A stretch of DNA of 64,000 nucleotides, taken from contig JXTC01000030.1 of assembly GCA_002914845.1 (NCBI GenBank), forward strand, positions 730,815-794,814. The letters run 5' to 3'. This document shows, piece by piece, positions 57,490 through 64,000 of this stretch. How positions within the stretch are numbered: position 1 is the first letter of the stretch; the number at the start of each line of letters is the position of its first letter. The position numbers were made by a program, and so were the translations under genes. The notes under the pieces are model-generated. The model was not told the origin of the DNA, did no database searches, and saw only the letters and a program-made list of their open reading frames with translations. The stretch is from Trema orientale (taxonomy: Eukaryota; Streptophyta; Magnoliopsida; Rosales; Cannabaceae).

Positions 57490-58770
57490 AAACCCATTAG
57501 ACAATCTGCATGGTCATTAATATTTAGAGGAATAGCTCAAATCACTTCCTAATCAATGGGCGAGAAAGTAGAGTCTATAGTTGTACGATCATTCCACATT
57601 ACAGGCCCATAATGAGATCCTTGATTTTAGTCATAGGGTCAATATTACGAGAAATGGGACAAAATGTTGCTGGTCGTGGTATCCAAGATTCCTAGTGTTA
57701 TGACAATTACCAATCCGCCACCTCATGCCTTTGAAAACTAAGTCCCGGCCCCAAAGAATACTTTTCCAAAGATATGCCTGTTTGGATAGTTTTTACTTCT
57801 TGAAGTATAAGTTTAAAAAGATCTTCTTAAAAAAATGGGATCCATACTTCTTTAAAAAGATCTTTTGGATATAAAAAAATCTTCTAAAAATCCATCCAAA
57901 CACTCCTAAAAGATCTTTTGAGCTCTAAAAGATCTTTGAAAGCTGTGCCAAACAGGCCCGTTTTATCCTTAACCTTTAAGATGCTGACATTCTGGAAATA
58001 TTTGCCTTAGTAAAATTTTAGTCGCTAAGGAAAGTAATGATTTGCCAATCTTGCTTTGCCACGAGTGCTTAGTGAAATATTTGTAGGTTACGAAATCTTA
58101 AACCACCCAATTTTGGCTTGCATGTACGATCCAAATTCTCGGCCCCAAGGAATCTTGTGTTCACCTTTGGAGGCTCCCCACCATAAACGTATCATGGTAG
58201 AAGATAGTTTATTATAGAAAGAGTTTGCTACTTTAGAAATGCTCATCAAATTACTCGACACCACTTTGTAAGACTGCCTTAATAAGGACTTTTCTAGTGC
58301 CAATTGAGAACTACATACCTCTCTTTCAGCCTTGGACCCACTTCCAAACTCAGTCTTTAATGGCAAAAAAAGTTTTTATTTTGTTCCAGCCCACGACCGT
58401 CGGTATCCCCACATAAATATCATGAAAGTTAACATTTAGAAGCCCCAATTCATTCAAAATTTCATCCTTTGGTACTACTAACCGCATTTAGACATAAAGG
58501 TAATTGCCGAGTTCACAAAATTAATTTCCTAACCTGAGCTTTTTTCGTAACCAGTTAGAATATTCTTCAAAGCACGAAGTCCCTAATATTAGCTCTCGGA
58601 AAAAATGAGTGAACCATCTACAAAGAACAGATGACTAACTTGAGGTCTAGACCTGGAATAGCTCATTCCAACTAAAGTTGAATTTGCTTCTGCTGCTCGA
58701 ATAAGTGAATAAAAAGCTTTTGCATAAAATAGGAAAAGGTATGGAGATAACTAGAACTCTTGAATTAAGG
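57490..58770 (-). mobile_element. Decayed LINE fragment: reverse transcriptase C-terminal part
   Basis: On minus: LFYAKAFYSLIRAAEAN, QVSHLFFVDGSLIF (the catalytic F.DD is mutated to FVDG), MIRLWWGASKGEHKIPWG, LVAKQDWQII, then, across the MITE at 57776-57957, YLWKSILWGRDLVFKGMRWR and RIGNC. The order fits an L1-like ORF2. Many stops and shifts, so inactive. It is a different portion from the LINE at 38 kb, which starts at the equivalent of KARYFP. Confidence 0.85.
57776..57957. mobile_element. MITE inserted in the LINE
   Basis: 182 bp with ends GCCTGTTTGGATAG and GTGCCAAACAGGC. Inner arms AAAGATCTTCTT and AAAAGATCTTTTG repeat in both orientations. The LINE reading frame resumes on the other side (YLWKSILWGRD), which confirms the insertion. 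No clear target duplication is left. CCTGTTTGG-type ends are common in plant hAT-like MITEs. Confidence 0.75.
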
Positions 58771-59329
58771 AGTAACATGACCTTTCAGACGCTATGATAA
58801 AAAAACGAACTCAGAAGTAGAAATGCAATCTAATAATAGATATCCAACGAGATGGGAAACCACACATTAATCCATAACCTTGCAGATAAACGAAAATAGG
58901 AATCGCAGTGGGGCTAACACACAGTTAACCTTTTCGGAAAAAAAAAAAGGACAAAAAGATAAAAGAGTCCTCCAAAAGGAATGGTGACACCATTGTATCT
59001 AAGAAAAACTAAAAAAGAAAATTAATAAATTTTAACCACTTAGTTATTATATATTTTCATGTAATAAAAAATTTAAATTAAATAGAAATTTAATTGTCAA
59101 AACTTAAATTTTAATAAAAAATTTAACTAAACTAGGGTGTTTGTGCATATATTTTTTTTTTAAGTTTTAAGATTGTTAGTGTAAATTATTTATGGTCTGG
59201 AACTGAAAGTTTTATCATCATACTGTAGTTGTACCCACAAGGTACTGTCAACTTTAATTTCCCAAAAATCCTTGCATTAAATTGAGTTCAATTATTTTTA
59301 TACCCATACTTAAAATAAAAAACAATACT
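58771..59329. other. Intergenic, nothing recognised
   Basis: AT-rich with A-tracts near 58938 and T-tracts near 59150. Confidence 0.35.
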
Positions 59330-59491
59330 ATAGGCACTAGTGGTGCCTATTACTATAATAATATGTGTGTCTGCCAATGAATGATTTAATTAATAAATTG
59401 GGTCCCACTTGGACCCCACATGAATTATAATTACAATTAGTCATTAACAGACTGACACGTCATTATAGTACTGGGCATTACTAGTGCCTAT
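59330..59491. mobile_element. Inverted-repeat element of 162 bp
   Basis: ATAGGCACTAGTGGTGCC on the left and GGCATTACTAGTGCCTAT on the right are inverted repeats that continue inward for about 45 bp (TACTATAAT...GTGTCTG against its complement). No sure target duplication. Non-coding. Confidence 0.7.
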
Positions 59492-59569
59492 AACATTAGG
59501 CACCTAAATACTTTTGAAATGACTTAACAGGGTAACCGGAAGTAAAGAATAAAATTAGTATATGGATAA

Positions 59570-59760
59570 AATTACATATTCCAATTTTTGTACCAATTTG
59601 TTTGTACCAACACATGTGACATATAAATTATCACCATTTAATTGGTGTATTAAAATTTACTACAAATAGATTAAATATTATCACCAATTAAGTAATGACA
59701 AATTACATACCACATATGTTGGTATTAAAAATTTGATACACAAGCTGGTACCTCAAGGTA
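59570..59760. mobile_element. MITE family B, copy 3
   Basis: Closely follows the copy at 19146-19346: GTACCAACACATGTGACATA on the left, then TTAATTGGTGTATTAAAA, and GTTGGTATTAAAAATTTGAT on the right. Near-identical flanks TATATGGATAA (59559-59569) and TATATAGGATAA (59761-59772) may be an imperfect target duplication. Confidence 0.75.
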
Positions 59761-59773
59761 TATATAGGATAAT

Positions 59774-60436
59774 GTTTCAATAAAGATTTTTGTTTTTACT
59801 CCATGGATGGGTACTCTAATTTGGGCCATTAGATTTTAATCTAATGGCTAAAATAATATTCGTAGATTTACTAAAAAAATTATTATAATTGATACATATA
59901 TAAATATAGAAAGTTATTTAAAATAAAAAAGATTGGTAACCTGATGAGTTGATCAATTTTTTTATTTTATTTTTTTATAAGAAAATAAAACTAGTAAAAA
60001 ATACTTAATAATCCTAAATTACTCTCAACTGTCTTATTCGTTAGGGAAAAAAAAACACAACAAAAGATTTACAAATTTTAAGTTGTTTTACGCATAATTT
60101 TTTTTTTCAAACAAATTTTCTTTCTGTGTAGTTGTTTTATTTATTTTTTTTATTTAAGAAAACAACTTATTGATAATATGAAAATTATTCTACCTTGGAT
60201 TTTACCTTTCGTACAGTAAAAAAGAAATTTTATAAATATTAAAGGTACAATTACATATAATTTTAAATTAAAAGTAATTAAAAAATTAAACTTTAAATTA
60301 AATTTTCAAAAATGAAATAAATAAAAAAAATTAAAAATTAACATAATTAATGAGATAACTTGTTATTATAGGTTTATTTCCAAATTGGTCAAACTTATCC
60401 ATCCATGGAGCAAAAACAAAAATACCCATTGAAAAC
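59774..60436. mobile_element. 663-bp non-coding element with about 45-bp terminal inverted repeats
   Basis: The left arm has TTTTTGTTTTTACTCCATGG and ATGGGTAC. The right arm has the complement, ATCCATCCATGGAGCAAAAA, followed by CAAAAATACCCATTGAAAAC. The interior is very AT-rich with no ORF. It starts 1-2 bp after the family B MITE, so the two are adjacent insertions or one nested inside the other's flank. Confidence 0.7.
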
Positions 60437-61780
60437 TTACCCATATAAATATATATATATAATTAAATAGGTCACACTTTAATAGTAATTTTGATATTAC
60501 TTATCAATAGTTACAAAAATTTGAAGTATTTATTATTCATTTTAGGTATTGATATTTATTTATGTATAATTTAATTGATTTTGTAACTGATTTCTCTATT
60601 AAAATTTTCTTTTACACTGTTAATTTTTTTTAAAGGAGAATATTATTGAGTACTTGTATCCCAAAAAAACAATTCTTGATCTGCTTAATTATGTCGTTAT
60701 TATTGTATTATGATATGCTTAAAAAATATTCTTTAATCCCCCTTTTTAATACTAGTATAATTTTTTGTTTAAAAAATAGAGTTTATTTTAGTATTTTTTT
60801 ACTTTACTTATTTCATAAAAAATTGAGTTTACGTTATTATTGTATTTTTTTTAACTTTTTAATTTACTTTTTTTTTCATTTATTTTATTACTTTTTTTAT
60901 TTATTTCCTTTGGCTATTTGGCATTAATTGAGAAAATTTCTCACTATTAATAGAAGCAATTAATTATTACCATTAATTGACAAAATTTCTCTAATAATTT
61001 TTTTAAAAAAAGTTAGTAGAATTATTAAAAAAAAGCATTAACTCTGTTTAAAAATAAAAAGGGAAAGCACTTAAAAAAAAGGAGAAAGATGATTCTTTAC
61101 CAAAAAAAAAAGGAAAAATTCAAGAATAAGAGAAAATGAATGTGATAATTACAGCAATTTTATTTACGTCTATCAGTAATGATTAGTAATGATTTTAGAA
61201 AATTACTATTTGAGTCTCTTTCTATATATATACTATGAAATAGAATTATGGAAAAAAAAATATAATTTGAAGAAGTTACGAATTGTAGTTTCGGAAAACC
61301 AATTCGAAAGGAATTGTTAGAACATTTGTTAACAAATTCAAAAGGAATTGTTAGAACATTTGTTTTTTTCTTTGCTATGGAGTATGGACTTACACGATGA
61401 GAGAGAAAACAATTGTAAATGAGGTGCAATATAACAATTATTCCCCTTTTCTCTTTAGGAAAAGTGGTGTGCTTGTACTATTATGGTGTGTGAAATAATC
61501 ACCCTAGATTAACACCCAAAATATTTATTTATTTATTCTGAATTTATTTATTTTACGAAGACACCTAAAATTTCTTTTCCTACATTTTGTCCAATACTAA
61601 TTTGATATTAAAAAAATAATATTTCAAATGGGCCGTACGGAATCCAGTTTATTATCAATCAATATCATGCGGCAAATCCGCAAATAGAATTAGTCATTAA
61701 ACGAAAAAAAACAAAACCTGTTTATAGTAACCCTGAAAAAGCTCAACCGGATACAAATAACAAAACCGAAAAGAGAATCC
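60437..61780. other. AT-rich spacer
   Basis: The ORF at 60646-60927 is low complexity. 61301-61364 is a two-copy 34-bp tandem repeat (GGAATTGTTAGAACATTTGT). The right end is the presumed promoter of the next gene. Confidence 0.4.
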
Positions 61781-61862
61781 TCGACATTTAGGACTAAACG
61801 CCAAATAACAGCTTCATCTCTCACTGGTTGAAAAACACAACCACGAAAATTGAAAATTTTGG

Positions 61863-63758
61863 GTAAGAAAATCGTTTTTAAACTATTTTTAATCATTTAT
61901 TTATTTATTTTTCTCTTCGTATGGGTTTTTCTCTGTTGGAAATTTGGTATTTCTAGCGCCTTGAATTTGCTTTCATTGGACTTCTTTAACAATTTCCGAG
62001 GCCGTCGTGTGTATTCTTATGTACGTTGAAGTGTATATGCCTGTGTGGTTGTTTGGGCTTGTGAAATTATTTTCTGCACTCTATATGTTTGATCAAATGC
62101 CTAAGTGATTTCCCTCTTGTATGTGTATGTGTTCATGCTTAATTGCATCGAGTATATATGCTTATGTGTTTATTTGCGTTTTTTGATTTTTGTGTTTTCG
62201 GCACTATCATAGAAATTTATATGTCTGGTGCAAATTGGAGACTTGGTCTGGAAACTGGTAACGTAAGTGAAAGAAATGAAGCAATAGTAATAATGATAAG
62301 AGAGAGACAAATAGAAAATGTGGAAAGTAGCTGGAGAATTTGCTTACACCCCCATTGAAGGGGAGTAATCATTCACCGACCGGATAATGTAAGCCGCGTT
62401 AGCAGTAAAAACGAAAGAATATTAGCTGTGACATTAACTATTGATACATACGAGATGTTGTAACAATTTGCACCTTAAAGTATACAAATTTATGGCTAAC
62501 ATTAATCAAGAGTTCAACTTAAATATAATAAATGTATATATATATATATATATCATAATATGTGTGTGTATATGTATGCATGTGCTTAATGTATGTACCT
62601 TGACATGTGGAGAGGAAAACTATCAACAGAGCTAAAAATGCAGCGAAGTCTTTCCTTCAGGCCCTCTTTTTCAGTCCATCTGTGTTTATGTGGAAGGCTT
62701 ATAACACTACTAAAGTTCTGGTTTTTTCTTGTATCTTAGTGCTTGCTGAGGTAGCTAAGGTTTTTTTTGCTTGTATTTTTAGTGCTTGTTGAGTTATATA
62801 TTGCCTTAATTCCTAAAAGCTGTGAAAAATTGTTTGTGGTGGGGTTTTTCATTAAAAGGGCATTTACTACAATTACCTATTTCAGTGATAATGTCTTTCT
62901 CCCGACGTGTTTTATATTATTATTTTATTATTGTTATTATAGTTACTATTTATTTTATACATTTTGGAAATGATGCTTTTTGAGTTTTGACTCTTATTTT
63001 CGCTTGTCCGCTCATTGTGTCACATACTGAACTCTCTGCTTCTTCCTTCTGGTCTCCTTTGTCAAATTTGTTAGCATCTCATACCTTTTTAATTTTTAAT
63101 TTCTATTTGCAGTGATTTCCCAAACTGTTTCATTCAAATAGTTATTTGGCAATTCTGTTGATATTTCCATGTTATGACTTATGCAAGTTTTTGTGCTATT
63201 TGGGATTTTGGACTTTGGATAATTTTAATTGATTTACTGTACTATCTTTCAGTTTTCAGATGTGTGGTGATTTGGCTTCTAGTAGTGTGTTGTACTTTGG
63301 GCATGTTTACCAATCTGTAGCAAAGGGAATGAGAAAAAGGAAAGGAAAAGTATTTCTCTTTCATGTGTTTGCATACCAATTAGAAACACATGAAATAGAA
63401 TCCTAGTCTTTCCCACTCATTTTTTCTTCCCCTCCATTCCCTTTCCGCTCATTCCTTTTACGATTCATTTAATTACGAATTGGTAAATGTGGACTTTTGT
63501 GCATTAATATTATTCCATTCAGTCAAATATGATGTTTGTGGGATCCATGTTGTTTGGACCATCCTAATCACTGTAAACTAGCCTGAGTCAAAAATGATTT
63601 GAATTAGGAATTTTTTTAAGATTTCATAATTATTATTGTTTCAAGTACCTGTATATAGGCCTAATTCATGCCATCAAAGAACCAGGTTTTATACCAAACT
63701 CCAAGAGCTCAAAAGGTATCTGTAAATATATGTCTAACTATATTTGTTTTCAACACAG
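61863..63758 (+). other. Putative long 5'UTR intron of the pseudouridine glycosidase gene
   Basis: Donor TTTTGG|GTAAGAAA at 61863 and acceptor TTTTCAACACAG at 63758, 17 nt before the ATG. The 61780-61862 segment would be the 5'UTR exon. Within the intron are a (TA)n run at 62536-62553 and a MITE at 63299-63490. Inferred from splice motifs; transcript reads would decide. Confidence 0.45.
63299..63490. mobile_element. MITE in the 5'UTR intron
   Basis: GGGCATGTTTACCAATCTGT on the left faces AATTGGTAAATGTGG on the right, and the inner arms GGGAATGAGAAA and TTTCCGCTCATTCC also pair. About 190 bp, non-coding. A weak ACTTT flank repeat is present on both sides. Confidence 0.6.
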
Positions 63759-63775
63759 CTCAAACTTGCACTTTA

Positions 63776-64000
63776 ATGGCGTCGTCTTCAGCTCTCTCAA
63801 GATTATCAAATCTCCGCAGACACTTTGACCCCTCCAACTCACTCTCAGATAACAAGAAGGTTCCAAATTCATATTCAAACTGTTTATTAGCTCTTGTATA
63901 ATACTATTTTAAGTTATGTTATTCTCATTTTACAAACAGGGTCTAGGATTAATTAAGGTTTCTTTGGAGGTTTCTGAAGCTTTGTCAAATGGGGGTCCTG
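63776..64000 (+). CDS. Pseudouridine-5'-phosphate glycosidase, N-terminal part, cut by window edge
   Basis: Exon 1 63776-63859 encodes MASSSALSRLSNLRRHFDPS followed by NSLSDNKK. The donor is GTTCCA. Exon 2 begins at 63940 after TTACAAACAG and reads GLGLIKVSLEVSEALSNGGP up to the edge. (E)VSEAL.NG.PVVALEST is the start of the pseudouridine-5'-phosphate glycosidase (PsuG / indigoidine-synthase-A-like) fold; in plants the enzyme cleaves pseudouridine monophosphate to uracil and ribose 5-phosphate in peroxisomes. Only the first 48 residues are in view, so the call rests on this short match. Confidence 0.65.

Noticed and set aside
58088-58366. 92-aa ORF as a separate gene
   Set aside because: MIRLWWGASKGEHKIPWG is a LINE reverse transcriptase segment that continues in other frames on both sides.
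62143-62973. Short ORFs on plus between 62.1 and 63.0 kb
   Set aside because: No domain, and they fall inside the proposed 5'UTR intron of the next gene.

Overview
The window is nuclear DNA from a flowering plant, almost certainly a eudicot. The evidence is GT-AG introns in phase with plant-type proteins, a phytochromobilin synthase (HY2) gene, an RFL-type pentatricopeptide (PPR) gene, F-box genes with plant F-box-associated domains, and AT-rich spacers full of SINEs, LINEs, MITEs and LTR remnants. The species cannot be named from the sequence. There is one sized gap (27841-27918) and two single Ns (28800 and 53565), so this is a draft assembly.

Layout. 1-870: decayed F-box pseudogene. 3924-10824 (-): the spliceosomal helicase BRR2, three coding exons, 2159 aa. 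11-15 kb: AT-rich repeats. 15.9-17.7 kb (-): a PPR pseudogene. 20.1-21.4 kb (-): an intact F-box gene. 21.7-23.8 kb: a foldback element, tandem repeats and a MITE. 24.4-29.8 kb (-): HY2 in eight exons. 30.6-33.2 kb: an LTR-like insertion and a dead hAT transposase. 33.3-34.0 kb: two copies of a MITE in opposite orientation in front of an intact PPR gene (34227-36044, +). 36.9-37.6 kb: a stray copy of one exon of the gene at 42 kb, then a truncated PPR copy. 38.1-39.9 kb (-): a LINE 3' end carrying two SINE insertions. 40.3-44.1 kb (-): a nine-exon plastid-type Rossmann-fold gene. 45.3-46.1 kb: a tandem duplication. 49.3-50.0 kb: another F-box pseudogene. 51.9-52.9 kb (-): an intronless PP2C phosphatase. 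54.2-56.0 kb (-): a MATE transporter without its first exon and with two frameshifts. 56.5-58.8 kb (-): Copia and LINE remnants. 59.3-60.4 kb: three adjacent inverted-repeat elements. 61.8 kb to the end (+): the start of a pseudouridine-5'-phosphate glycosidase gene with a 5'UTR intron.

The genes do not form one pathway. BRR2, HY2, the Rossmann-fold gene, the PP2C and the pseudouridine glycosidase gene look like ordinary conserved genes. The F-box and PPR loci are fast-evolving families, each with one intact copy and two broken ones. All the intact single-copy genes lie on the minus strand except the one at the right edge.

The most noteworthy structures are: a MULE-like MITE family whose three copies each have a perfect 9-bp target duplication, two of them paired in front of the PPR gene; the RFL-PPR cluster with shared 3' flanks; an exon of the 42-kb gene copied into that cluster; nested SINE-in-LINE insertions with perfect 18-bp and 12-bp duplications; and a Thr-to-Ile change in the second P-loop of BRR2. 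I found no CRISPR array, operon or other prokaryotic system, and no evidence of a wholly unknown protein system.
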